DNA from: UBA11136 sp964482135
GTDB lineage: Bacteria > Pseudomonadota > Alphaproteobacteria > UBA11136
Direction: 5' to 3'
Assembly (NCBI GenBank): GCA_964482135.1
Contig: CAYZWF010000022.1
Span: 1-37,628, forward strand
Length of the DNA stretch: 37,628 bases
In this document: positions 14,066 through 22,504 of the stretch, one piece after another
How the letters are laid out: every line of letters starts with the position of its first letter
Numbering within the stretch: the stretch's first letter is position 1
The notes under the pieces: generated by a model
The model's input: only the letters and a program-made list of their open reading frames with translations
Databases searched by the model: none
Told to the model about the DNA's origin: nothing
Translations under genes and position numbers: made by a program

Positions 14066-15226
14066 GTGGCGATCCCTCTTATTCAACAAACGCGCGTCGG
14101 CGCCTATATCGTCAAACAGCGCCTGCTTGGGGTTAAGCGCTATCCCCTGGTGTTGATGTTGGAACCTCTGTTCCGCTGTAATCTTGCCTGTGCGGGATGC
14201 GGCAAGATCGATTATCCCGATGACATTCTCAACAAACGCCTGAGCGTCCAGGAATGCCTTGATGCGGTTGATGAATGCGGTGCACCCATCGTTTCCATCC
14301 CCGGGGGGGAGCCTCTGCTGCACCGGGAGATCAAGGAGATTGTTGACGGCCTGATGGAGAGAAAAAAATTCGTTTATCTTTGCACCAACGCCCTGCTGCT
14401 GGAAAAACGCTTCGATCTGTTTAAGCCCAGCCCCTATCTCACCTTTTCAATTCATCTTGATGGCGATAGGGAAATACACGATGCGGCGGTGTGCCAGGAC
14501 GGCGTGTTCGAACAGGCGGTGAGCGCCATCCGCGAGGCCCATAAGAGAGGGTTCCGGGTCAATATCAACAGCACCCTTTTCGAGGGCGTTGATGCGGAAC
14601 GTATGGCAAAATTTTTCGACTATATGATGGAGCTTGAAGTGGAGGGGATCACCGTCTCTCCTGGCTTTTCCTACGAAAGGGCGCCGGATCAGGATCACTT
14701 CCTCAACCGGGAGAAAACCCGTCAGTTGTTCCGGGATATTTTCCGCCACAACGGAGAAGGAAAATGGCAATTCAGCCATTCTTCCCTGTTCCTGGACTTC
14801 CTGGCCGGCAACCAGACCTATCACTGTACGCCCTGGGGTAATCCGACCCGCAACGTGTTCGGTTGGCAGCGGCCCTGTTACCTTCTTGGAGAGGGCTATG
14901 CCGGGAGCTTTAGGGAGCTGATGGAAGAAACCGACTGGCAGTCTTATGGCACCGGAAATTACGAAAAATGCGCCGATTGTATGGCCCATTGCGGATACGA
15001 GGCCTCGGCGGTGACGGATATCGTGACCAAGCCGTGGAAGGCTGTCGCCCTAGCCCTGCGCGGCATCAGAACCGAAGGCCCGATGGCGCCGGATATTGCC
15101 CTTGAGAATGCCCGCCCCGCCGAATATGTCTTCGCCGAGCAGGTTGAGTCCGCCATGGAGGAAGGCGCGGAGTCGAAGCCGCGAAACTCAGGAGAAAGAA
15201 AGGCCACTGTCTGCGACGCGGCGTAA
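14066..15226 (+). CDS. hpnH: HpnH, radical SAM adenosylhopane synthase
   Basis: This radical SAM enzyme joins an adenosyl group to hopene (diploptene), giving adenosylhopane, the first side-chain step of bacteriohopanepolyols. The 386-residue protein has the cluster motif C38-xxx-C42-xx-C45 in FRCNLACAGCGKIDYP, then SIPGGEPLLH for SAM binding. The C-terminal region has extra cysteines (KCADCMAHCGYEA). The start is GTG at 14066 with GGAAGAGA upstream at 14051-14058. Its 3' end overlaps the convergent hpnG by 39 bases. Confidence 0.95.
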   Translation: MAIPLIQQTRVGAYIVKQRLLGVKRYPLVLMLEPLFRCNLACAGCGKIDYPDDILNKRLSVQECLDAVDECGAPIVSIPGGEPLLHREIKEIVDGLMERKKFVYLCTNALLLEKRFDLFKPSPYLTFSIHLDGDREIHDAAVCQDGVFEQAVSAIREAHKRGFRVNINSTLFEGVDAERMAKFFDYMMELEVEGITVSPGFSYERAPDQDHFLNREKTRQLFRDIFRHNGEGKWQFSHSSLFLDFLAGNQTYHCTPWGNPTRNVFGWQRPCYLLGEGYAGSFRELMEETDWQSYGTGNYEKCADCMAHCGYEASAVTDIVTKPWKAVALALRGIRTEGPMAPDIALENARPAEYVFAEQVESAMEEGAESKPRNSGERKATVCDAA

Positions 15227-15862
15227 GGCGCGCAGCCCCTTTTGCATATCCCGCCCCAGCCGCACCACGTCGGGTAATTCCCACGGACGAAGCAACAGAT
15301 TTCCCAGTACTGCCAGGGCGCGGGTATGACCGTCCGGGCCCAGGCCACCCATGGCGGAGGCCGGCACGGCCCTGTGCGCAGGGTCGGCGATGGCCCGCAG
15401 AACCAGAAACGGCAGGCCGGCTTCCAGCGCCACCCTGGCTACGGCGTGGCTTTCCATATCCACGGCGACGGCCCCGGTGGCCGCGAAAAGTTCACTCTTG
15501 GCCTGGGGCGATGTGATGGCATGGTCGCTGCCGGCGATTTCAGCGATAGTTAGAGGGCCGGGGGTTATCTCCACAATATGATTACGCCAGGCGGTATCGG
15601 TCCCGATTTTCTCCCCTTCCGGCGTAATGACCATGGTGGCTGCAACCAGAAACCCGGGGGGTAGGGAGGGGTCAAGTCCGCCGCCGACGCCAAAGCTCAC
15701 CAGTCCCGTGGCGCCGGAATCAACCATTTGTCGGGCGCCTTCGGCGGCCCGGCCCGGACAGCCGCCGGAACAAAAAGTGGAACAGGGGATGCGTTCAAGA
15801 TGCGCGGCCTCGGCCACGAGGCCGGTCACGAAACCGGGGTTGTCTGGTGGGGTAAAGGTCAC
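15188..15862 (-). CDS. hpnG: HpnG, nucleoside phosphorylase-like adenosylhopane nucleosidase
   Basis: This enzyme removes adenine from adenosylhopane, giving ribosylhopane, directly after HpnH. The 224-residue protein has the purine-nucleoside phosphorylase layout: VSFGVGGGLDPSLPPGFLV (around residues 55-73) and the purine/ribose-binding VAVDMESHAVA motif. The start is GTG at 15862, whose last two bases lie in the squalene-hopene cyclase stop codon, giving a GTGA coupling. A much longer open frame up to 16069 lies inside the cyclase gene and is not supported. It ends the five-gene hpnC operon. Confidence 0.9.
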   Translation of the reverse strand: MTFTPPDNPGFVTGLVAEAAHLERIPCSTFCSGGCPGRAAEGARQMVDSGATGLVSFGVGGGLDPSLPPGFLVAATMVITPEGEKIGTDTAWRNHIVEITPGPLTIAEIAGSDHAITSPQAKSELFAATGAVAVDMESHAVARVALEAGLPFLVLRAIADPAHRAVPASAMGGLGPDGHTRALAVLGNLLLRPWELPDVVRLGRDMQKGLRALRRVADSGLSFS

Positions 15863-17799
15863 ATTCCGTAAGGGACGGTTCTGGTGTTTCCCCGCAGCAG
15901 ATTGCGATAGCGGGACAGCGCCCAGAGAGGGAAATATTTGGCGTATCCGTGATAGCGCAGATAGAAGACCCGTGGGAAACCGACGGCGGTATAGAGATCC
16001 TCGTCCCAGCGCGGGCCGCTTCGGGGAGAGACAAGAAGATAGTCGATGCCGCGCCTTACGGCGTCGCATTGCACTTCGCCGGCAGCCATCAGTCCCAGCA
16101 CCGCCCAGGCAGTCTGGGACGGGGTGCTGTCCTTGGCCTCGCCCTTGCGTTCCGGCCAGTAGGTGGCGCCGTCCTCGCCCCAGCCTCCGTCATCCCGCTG
16201 GCGGGATTTAAGCCAATCCACGGCCCTGCGGATATGAGGGGCGTCGCCATCCTCCCCGGCAGCATTGAAGGCGCTCAAGGCCGACCATGTGCCATAGATG
16301 TAATTGCTTCCCCAGCGCCCGAACCAGGAGCCGTCCTCTTCCTGGTTTTGTCTTAAATATTCCAGCCCCAGGGAAAGGGCGGGATGGGTTTTCCCATAGC
16401 CGAGCTGGGCCAGCATGCTGATACAGCGGGCCGTAACGTCCGCGGTGGGGGGATCAAGAAGCGCGCCGTGATCGGCAAAGGGGATGTGATCGAGATAGTA
16501 ATGGGTGCCGTCGGCATCGAAGGCGCCCCAGCCGCCGTTCTGGTTCTGCATGCCGATGATCCATTCGGTGGCGCGGGTAATGGCTTGCTGGTAATGGCGG
16601 TGGCCACTGCGGTCCAGCGCCATGACCACAACCGCCGTATCGTCCACGTCCGGGTAATGGTCATTCCAGTATTGAAAGGCCCAACCGCCGGGGCGAAGGT
16701 CCGGCCGGTCAGTGGCCCAGTCACCCTTCACATCGAGAATCTGGCGGTCAACCAGCCAGTCCATGGCGTTACGGATGCACGGGCCGTCATGGGGCTCGCC
16801 GGTCACCATCAGGGCCTGGACCGCAAGGCCCGTATCCCAGATCGGGGACAGACAGGGCTGGCAGAATCCCTGGTCCTCCTCCAGATAAAGGAGCTTGCGC
16901 ACGGCTTTTTTGGCGGTGACGAAGTCGGGATGGTCCTTGGGATAGCCCAAGGCGTGATAGGCCATGACGGAATTGGCTATGGCCGGGAAGATTCCACCCA
17001 GGCCGTCTTCGCCGTTCAGGCGCTCCTTGCACCATTTGATGGCCGCGTCGATGCCCCGTTTGCGGATTGCCTTGGGAAAGAACGGCTCGATAACCTGCAG
17101 AACCTTGTCGATGGCGAGAAACACCTCGCCCCAGGGGTCTCCCGTGGGATTGGTGATATAGCGGCGATGTTTCTCGGGCGGGGTAACGAACAGTTCCTGC
17201 ACGTTGACGTTACGAGGATTGACCGCTTTGGGTTTCAAGGCCATGAGCACAAGCAGAGGAATGATCACGGTCCGTGACCAATAGGAAACCTTGCTCAGGT
17301 GGAAGGGAAACCAAACCGGCAACATCATGATTTCCACCGGCATGACCGGAACCGCGCGCCAGGGTATTTCGCCGAACAGACACAGCGCGATACGGGTAAA
17401 GACATTGCTTGTGGCCGCGCCGCCTTTGGCGCGAATGGCTTCGCGGGCTCGCTTCATATGGGGAGCGTTGATGTCGTCACCGACGATTTTCAGGGCGAAA
17501 TAAGCCTTAACGGTACAGCTCACATCCATGTCGCCAGCATGGAACAGGGGCCATCCTCCGTCATCCCCCTGTATGGAGCGGATGTAAGTGGCGAGCTTGG
17601 CTTCAATATCCTCCTCCACTTCTCCGATGAAGTGGTTGAGCAGGATATATTCGGCCGGGATGGTGGCGTCCGCCTCAAGCTTGAAGACCCAATGCCCGTC
17701 TTCTTGCTGGGTTTCCTTGAGCGCTTTCCAGGCGTCATCAATGACCGCTTCAACGGCCTTCAGATGATCGTCTTCGGAATTGTTGAACGTGTTCAGCAT
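15859..17799 (-). CDS. shc: Squalene-hopene cyclase (HpnF)
   Basis: This monotopic membrane enzyme cyclises squalene to hopene and hopanol. The 646-residue protein carries the catalytic DVDD at 384-387 followed by TA, the class II triterpene cyclase signature. Repeated QW motifs are seen across the chain, for example QQEDGHWVFKLE, QGDDGGWPLF, QNQNGGWGAFDADG, QNQEEDGSWFGRWG and QRDDGGWGED. The length is normal for the family. The cysteine and aromatic-rich substrate-channel segment QPCLSPIWDTGLAVQAL is present. It sits fourth in the hpnC operon and overlaps hpnG by four bases. Confidence 0.97.
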   Translation of the reverse strand: MLNTFNNSEDDHLKAVEAVIDDAWKALKETQQEDGHWVFKLEADATIPAEYILLNHFIGEVEEDIEAKLATYIRSIQGDDGGWPLFHAGDMDVSCTVKAYFALKIVGDDINAPHMKRAREAIRAKGGAATSNVFTRIALCLFGEIPWRAVPVMPVEIMMLPVWFPFHLSKVSYWSRTVIIPLLVLMALKPKAVNPRNVNVQELFVTPPEKHRRYITNPTGDPWGEVFLAIDKVLQVIEPFFPKAIRKRGIDAAIKWCKERLNGEDGLGGIFPAIANSVMAYHALGYPKDHPDFVTAKKAVRKLLYLEEDQGFCQPCLSPIWDTGLAVQALMVTGEPHDGPCIRNAMDWLVDRQILDVKGDWATDRPDLRPGGWAFQYWNDHYPDVDDTAVVVMALDRSGHRHYQQAITRATEWIIGMQNQNGGWGAFDADGTHYYLDHIPFADHGALLDPPTADVTARCISMLAQLGYGKTHPALSLGLEYLRQNQEEDGSWFGRWGSNYIYGTWSALSAFNAAGEDGDAPHIRRAVDWLKSRQRDDGGWGEDGATYWPERKGEAKDSTPSQTAWAVLGLMAAGEVQCDAVRRGIDYLLVSPRSGPRWDEDLYTAVGFPRVFYLRYHGYAKYFPLWALSRYRNLLRGNTRTVPYGM

Positions 17800-17887
17800 G
17801 AATCAGAAATGCTCCGTCATGTGGGACGCAGGAGGTATCTTGACAAAGAAGGGGCTGTCAAGGCCAGAGGTCATTCAAAACACCCCG

Positions 17888-19210
17888 TCAGGCGCGTTTC
17901 CCGTTATTTTCTATAATAGCTGCGGCGGCGGCAAATCCCGATTCTATGGCCCCCTCTATGGTGGCGGGAAGGCCGGTATCCGTCCAATCGCCTGCCAGGA
18001 AGAGATTATTGCAGGATGTTCTGGTTTTTGCCCTGAAAGCAAGCTGGTCCGGGGTCTGTGCAAAAGTGGCGCGTTTCTCCTTGATGACGCGGTAGGGGGG
18101 CAAGGGGCGGTCTGCGTCCATGTGGAGGACGCGGGCGATCTCGGGCCAGATGTATTGGGCAATGGTTTCGGCGGACTCCTGGGCCAGTTTATCGGCGGCG
18201 CTGACCGTTACCGAAACCACATCGCCACGAAGAAAAAGCCACTGCGCATGTCCGCCGATGATTCCCGTAAGGCGGGTTTCCCCAGTATCGCCGGTATCGC
18301 TGGGGGGTGGTTGCGATAGCCGGAAATGAACATTGACGATGGTACGGCTTTCGCTGGGAACGGATAATTCCGGGAGCAGAGAGGATGCGGCCTCCGGGGG
18401 CACGGCCAGAATCACATAATCCTTGTCCGTAACCGGGATTGCGCCGGAGGAAAAGCCGAGTTCCGTGACGGCGTTGCCGTTATTGTCCGCGCCGGTCTGG
18501 ATTTTTCGCATCCGGGTCTGGAAATGAATTTCGGCGTTCTGTCCGGAAAGCCAGGCCAGTGCCGGATCGACGAAGGTTCCAGACAATCCCTGGCGGGTGA
18601 AACAGGGGCGGCAGGCGGCTTCTCCTTTACCAAAGGTCAGCTGGATCACTGGCCACAACAGGCGGGCCGCGCCCTCATGGGCGCCGGCATTGAGCACGGC
18701 AACGGCCAGGGGCTCCCAGAAGCGCTCGTAAACGGGCCGCGAGGTATCGAAACAGTCCGCCACGGTCTTGTCAGGCCCCGCCCAGGCAAGATTAAGGGCC
18801 GCGAAATAATCCCAGGGCCGGGATTCCGGCACACGCCTCGATTCTGAAAATATCCACCAGGGAAGGCGCCCCCGGTTGGGGCGGACGGACCATTGTTTGC
18901 CGTCGCGGATATCAACGAAGGGGTAAACCGCGCGCGGTGCCACGGACAGCTCCCCTTGGGCGCCGATGGCATGGAGATAGTCCATGGTGGCCCTGTTGCC
19001 GCTGAGCAGGAGATGGTTGCCGTTATCGATGAGGCGGTCCAGCGTGGTTTCGAAGAAAGAACGGCACCGTCCCCCGGCATGGTCCGCGGATTCATAGAGT
19101 GCGGGCCGGTATCCGGCCTGGGCCAGCCTCACGGCGCTGGCGAGGCCGGCGAGGCCGGCGCCGATGATGTGAACGGTGCTTTCCTTGGAGTTATGGGGTT
19201 TCTTTGACAT
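17888..19210 (-). CDS. hpnE: Hydroxysqualene dehydroxylase HpnE
   Basis: This FAD-dependent amine-oxidase-family enzyme reduces hydroxysqualene to squalene, the third step of the HpnCDE route. The 440-residue protein begins with the dinucleotide-binding fold VHIIGAGLAGLASAVRLAQ (about 13-31), then the GG motif SADHAGGRCRSFFE. It ends with the FAD-binding NLFLAGDWTDTGLPATIEGA, the usual C-terminal signature. The ribosome site before the ATG is weak. It lies 33 bases after hpnD, in the same operon. Confidence 0.93.
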   Translation of the reverse strand: MSKKPHNSKESTVHIIGAGLAGLASAVRLAQAGYRPALYESADHAGGRCRSFFETTLDRLIDNGNHLLLSGNRATMDYLHAIGAQGELSVAPRAVYPFVDIRDGKQWSVRPNRGRLPWWIFSESRRVPESRPWDYFAALNLAWAGPDKTVADCFDTSRPVYERFWEPLAVAVLNAGAHEGAARLLWPVIQLTFGKGEAACRPCFTRQGLSGTFVDPALAWLSGQNAEIHFQTRMRKIQTGADNNGNAVTELGFSSGAIPVTDKDYVILAVPPEAASSLLPELSVPSESRTIVNVHFRLSQPPPSDTGDTGETRLTGIIGGHAQWLFLRGDVVSVTVSAADKLAQESAETIAQYIWPEIARVLHMDADRPLPPYRVIKEKRATFAQTPDQLAFRAKTRTSCNNLFLAGDWTDTGLPATIEGAIESGFAAAAAIIENNGKRA

Positions 19211-19243
19211 GGGGTTCGGCGTCAGAGGATTAAAACATGGGGA

Positions 19244-20110
19244 TTAAAAAAAGCCATAGCGCAGGGCGATCCAGAGTTTCTGCGGTTTCGGCACGCGCAC
19301 CGGCTGATCGAGTTTTTCCCATCCCCTTTCGATGAGGCGCGCGAGGATACCACGATAAATGGCCCCCATGATGCGGGCTGGCCGCAAGGCCTTTTTATCG
19401 CAATCCTCCATGGCCGTTGCCGCATCGTCGAAATGGCGCTGTGCGATTTTTGCCAGATCGGCGCAGACATCCTTAATGGCGGGATGACGCAGAACCATGT
19501 GGGGGTCGGTCTCCGTGATGCCGTGGGCGAGAAGTAGTTCCTTGGGCAGGTAAAGGCGTCCCCGTGCCGCGTCTTCGTGAACGTCGCGCAGAATATTGGT
19601 GGTCTGGAGGGCGTGACCCAAGGCCAGGGCATGGTCCGCGGCACGGGGGCTGGAATCCCCGAAGGCACGGGTTGAAAGAAGACCCACGGCGCCCGCCACA
19701 CGGGAGCAGTAGAGTTCAAAATTCTTCATGTCGGGACCACACATCTGTTCGCGCGCATCCATTTCCATGCCGTCAATGATGGCGAGAAAATCCTGTTTCT
19801 GGAGATCAAATTCGCGAACCGGCCCCAGCAGGGCGCGGGATGTGGGGTATTCCGGACACCCCGCGAACAGGCGGTCAATTTCCTCACGCCATTGCGCCAG
19901 CTGGGCCAGCTTTTCCGTTTCGCCTTCGCTGCTGTCGGCGATGTCGTCCACTTCGCGGCAAAAGGCGTATATGGCGAACATGCCATCGCGGCGATTCGGA
20001 GGCAGAATACGCATGCCCAGGTAAAAAGAAGTGCCGGAGGCTTTGACCACCTCATGAACATGCTCGCGGGCGTCGGAATCAACTGCCGTATTTGTGGCCA
20101 TATGGTTCAT
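19244..20110 (-). CDS. hpnD: Presqualene diphosphate synthase HpnD
   Basis: This trans-isoprenyl diphosphate synthase homologue condenses two farnesyl diphosphates to presqualene diphosphate. The 288-residue protein has both aspartate-rich motifs: CREVDDIADSSE (D55 and D59) and NILRDVHEDAARGRLYLP (D176 and D180). It is paralogous to HpnC. Two starts are possible: ATG at 20110, with AAGGAG eleven bases upstream, and ATG at 20101, with GGGGA eight bases upstream. The 162-base gap to hpnC contains an inverted repeat, CCTCAAG (20184-20190) with CTTGAGG (20216-20222). Confidence 0.95.
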   Translation of the reverse strand: MNHMATNTAVDSDAREHVHEVVKASGTSFYLGMRILPPNRRDGMFAIYAFCREVDDIADSSEGETEKLAQLAQWREEIDRLFAGCPEYPTSRALLGPVREFDLQKQDFLAIIDGMEMDAREQMCGPDMKNFELYCSRVAGAVGLLSTRAFGDSSPRAADHALALGHALQTTNILRDVHEDAARGRLYLPKELLLAHGITETDPHMVLRHPAIKDVCADLAKIAQRHFDDAATAMEDCDKKALRPARIMGAIYRGILARLIERGWEKLDQPVRVPKPQKLWIALRYGFF

Positions 20111-20183
20111 CCCCGGGCGGGCTCCTTTTCCCGTTCACGGCTGTTTATGACCGCGTTGGCACCCTACGTATGGTCCGCACGGG

Positions 20184-20222
20184 CCTCAAGAAAAAACACA
20201 GACCAGACGCTTTTCCTTGAGG
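20184..20222. repeat. Inverted repeat between hpnC and hpnD
   Basis: CCTCAAG and CTTGAGG (7-base perfect arms) enclose 25 bases with a run of six A on the plus strand. It may fold in the hpnC-hpnD transcript and act as an mRNA processing or attenuation element, or be chance. It is not a standard terminator. Confidence 0.35.
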
Positions 20223-20272
20223 GATTGGAAGGTGGGGATTGGAGGGTGATATGAAGAATATCCCGTTGGTGC

Positions 20273-21124
20273 TCAGCGCTTGAAAAGTGCGTTGCTCACG
20301 CCCTCGATACCGCATAGGAAAAACGCCAATGGAGAAAGCACAACGCGGCCAGCCACGGGATCGTTACGCCGCAGGAGCCGGGTAAGGCGTGCCGCAATGC
20401 AGTAGATCACCGCCGATTCCATGGCGAGGCGGCGGTTTTCAAGACGGCCGGGAAGTGTCCGGGCGATTGCAAGAAGGTCTTCCACGCCGTCAAGACAGCG
20501 ATTGAGAACGGCGCGCAGTTCCGGGGATGCGTGGGTATCGCCAAGGGCGGCAACGCTGCTGTTTGATTCCACCAGCCAGTTCTCGGGGATATAGACGCGG
20601 TCGAGGGCAAGATAATCGTCCTTGCAGTCCTGAAGATGATTGATGACCTGAAGGGCGTTGCACAGGGCGTCCGATGCCTCGTAGCCATCGCGGGATTCCC
20701 CATGAAGATCAAGCAGAAAGCGGCCTACCGGAGCGGCCGAGCGATTGCAGTAATCCATGAGGTCGTCCCAATCCTGGTAGCGGAGTTTCGTGGCGTCCTG
20801 TTTGAAGGCGCTGATGAGGTCGCGGCTGTGATTGATGGTGACGCCGATCTCCGTCAGGCTTTCCAGCAGCCGAGCGGACTTTTCATAGCGGGAATCGTCG
20901 CCGGGTTTTCCCGTCAGGGCCGCGTCGAAGCCGTCGAGGCGGGTCAGTTTTTCCTCGGGTGACAGGTCGGGATCATCGGCGATGTCATCGGTGGCCCGCG
21001 CCAGAGCATAGAATGTGGCGATATAGGGACGAAGATGCGCGGGCAACAGCCACGATCCCACGGGAAAATTCTCCGTGGCCGTGCTTTTGCCGGAAGGGGT
21101 TTCAATGGAGGGGGATGTAACCAC
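20273..21124 (-). CDS. hpnC: Hydroxysqualene synthase HpnC
   Basis: This squalene/phytoene synthase-family enzyme converts presqualene diphosphate to hydroxysqualene. The 283-residue protein has the two aspartate-rich motifs LARATDDIADDPD (D46, D50) and NHLQDCKDDYLALDRVYIP (D166, D170). GTG at 21124 is the only plausible start; an in-frame stop lies five codons upstream, and the ribosome site is weak. It is the first gene of the hpnC-hpnD-hpnE-shc-hpnG operon. Confidence 0.94.
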   Translation of the reverse strand: MVTSPSIETPSGKSTATENFPVGSWLLPAHLRPYIATFYALARATDDIADDPDLSPEEKLTRLDGFDAALTGKPGDDSRYEKSARLLESLTEIGVTINHSRDLISAFKQDATKLRYQDWDDLMDYCNRSAAPVGRFLLDLHGESRDGYEASDALCNALQVINHLQDCKDDYLALDRVYIPENWLVESNSSVAALGDTHASPELRAVLNRCLDGVEDLLAIARTLPGRLENRRLAMESAVIYCIAARLTRLLRRNDPVAGRVVLSPLAFFLCGIEGVSNALFKR

Positions 21125-21655
21125 AAGGGGGCTTTCTCAATGGGCGTCTGGCTTAATGCGTGTCTGAATTTCCGTTGCGCAGAGTCTGCCGGGATTTCCG
21201 GGCCATCACAAGGCGGGTCTTGGCAAAGGGAATGTGGAGGACCATTCGGCTAATGGCCGCGGGTTGCGGTGTTTTGTTGTTTGCTGAATTCAGGGGCACG
21301 CTACTGTTGTAAATATATCGCACATCAAATCAACATTTCCGCGACCCACAACATGTGCCATGGGCGCCTGTTGCGGGAAAACCCCACATAATGCCTAATT
21401 AATATGCATTATAGTTATGGTGCATATGTTTTAGGCGATTTTTTTTGTCTATTTAGAGTGCAGGCCACCATTTAATTTTTATAGAAATGCACATAAATCA
21501 CTGTTTTATATAGATAAAAAAATAATTCTCGACCAAAATAAAAGATGGCATGGATATTGCTGTAATGGCTATGTTTGAGGTTCATAATTGGTTGGTTTAT
21601 GCGACCATGAGGACATAAGATATAACAATCCAATTCTAGGTTGATGGAGACAACA
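21125..21655. other. AT-rich divergent intergenic region with inverted repeat
   Basis: This 531-base gap separates the divergent hpnC operon and outer-membrane protein gene. From about 21390 it becomes strongly AT-rich. ATATGCA (21402-21408) is exactly inverted as TGCATAT (21421-21427), a possible operator. TATAAT lies on the minus strand at 21408-21413, between the arms. On the plus strand TTGAGG (21575-21580) precedes TATGCG (21598-21603) by 17 bases, and TATAAC occurs at 21621-21626; both are weak promoter candidates. I see no gene or RNA structure I can name. Confidence 0.45.
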
Positions 21656-22381
21656 ATGAAGAAAACATGTCTGGCTTTTGGTGCAATGGTTTTGGCGATG
21701 GGAGTTTCCCAGGCCAATGCCGAATCACTGATCCCTGCTGAGGATGTTCCCGGTGAGTTTTCCGCCAGTATGGCCCTGACCACCGATTACATTTTCCGTG
21801 GCGTGTCACAGAATTCCGACGGCACCCCCGCCATCCAGGGCAGCATTGATTATTCCGTCGATACCCCGGTTGAGGGTGTCGGCTTCTATGCCGGCGCCTG
21901 GGGCTCCAATATCGAATTTGGTTCCGATGCCGGCAGCATCGAAATCGATTACTATGGCGGCTTCAGCGGTGAGGTTCAGGGTATCGGTTGGGACGTGGGT
22001 TTCGTCTATTTCAGCTATCCCGGCTCTCCCGATGCCAGCAATCTCGATTACGTGGAAGGCACTGTCAATCTCGGCTATGACTTTGGCATGTTCGCCGTTT
22101 CCGCCGGACTCGCCGCCTCCCCTGAATTCACCGGTGATACCGGCGATGCCTTCTATTACACCGCTGGCGTAGATGTGCCGCTCTTCAAGAGCCTGGCGCT
22201 GGGCTTTAACTTCGGCCATCAGACCGTGGATCAGCTCGAGGATTACAGCGACATCAAGCTGGGGCTTTCAGCCGATGTGGTCGGCTTCGGCATGGAGCTG
22301 GCCTATCACGATACCTTCAATCGCGCCGACAGCTCGCTCTCTGACGAACGGGCCGTGTTCACCATCTCGCGCTCTTTCTAA
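21656..22381 (+). CDS. TIGR02001-family outer-membrane protein
   Basis: The 241-residue protein has a signal peptide cleaved after SQANA at about residue 22. The mature chain starts with the family hallmark SASMALTTDYIFRGVSQNSDGTPAIQG and runs as alternating aromatic/polar strands to a C-terminal phenylalanine (FTISRSF), typical of a beta-barrel outer-membrane protein. This group (TIGR02001, gcw_chp) has no firmly established function. GGAGA at 21646-21650 sets the ATG at 21656; an earlier TTG at 21641 is not needed. It is transcribed alone and ends at a strong terminator. Placement next to hopanoid genes may be chance. Confidence 0.85.
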   Translation: MKKTCLAFGAMVLAMGVSQANAESLIPAEDVPGEFSASMALTTDYIFRGVSQNSDGTPAIQGSIDYSVDTPVEGVGFYAGAWGSNIEFGSDAGSIEIDYYGGFSGEVQGIGWDVGFVYFSYPGSPDASNLDYVEGTVNLGYDFGMFAVSAGLAASPEFTGDTGDAFYYTAGVDVPLFKSLALGFNFGHQTVDQLEDYSDIKLGLSADVVGFGMELAYHDTFNRADSSLSDERAVFTISRSF

Positions 22382-22452
22382 AGCGGTCTTTCCGGAGACA
22401 GGAAAAGCCTCTGGCTCTTGAATAAGAATTACTGAGACCAAAAGCCAACTTC

Positions 22453-22484
22453 AAAAGGGCCCGGATAACCGGGCCCTTTTTTTA
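22453..22484 (+). terminator. Rho-independent terminator
   Basis: AAAAGGGCCCGG (22453-22464) pairs perfectly with CCGGGCCCTTTT (22469-22480) around ATAA and is followed by more T. It ends the outer-membrane protein transcript and, being symmetric with A and T runs, could also serve the convergent ctaA transcript. Confidence 0.92.
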
Positions 22485-22504
22485 TGGTGTTGGAAAGATA
22501 ACTC

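Noticed and set aside
15863..16069. N-terminal extension of hpnG
   Set aside because: It lies wholly within the squalene-hopene cyclase gene and has no homology to phosphorylases; the GTG at 15862 overlapping the cyclase stop is the natural start.
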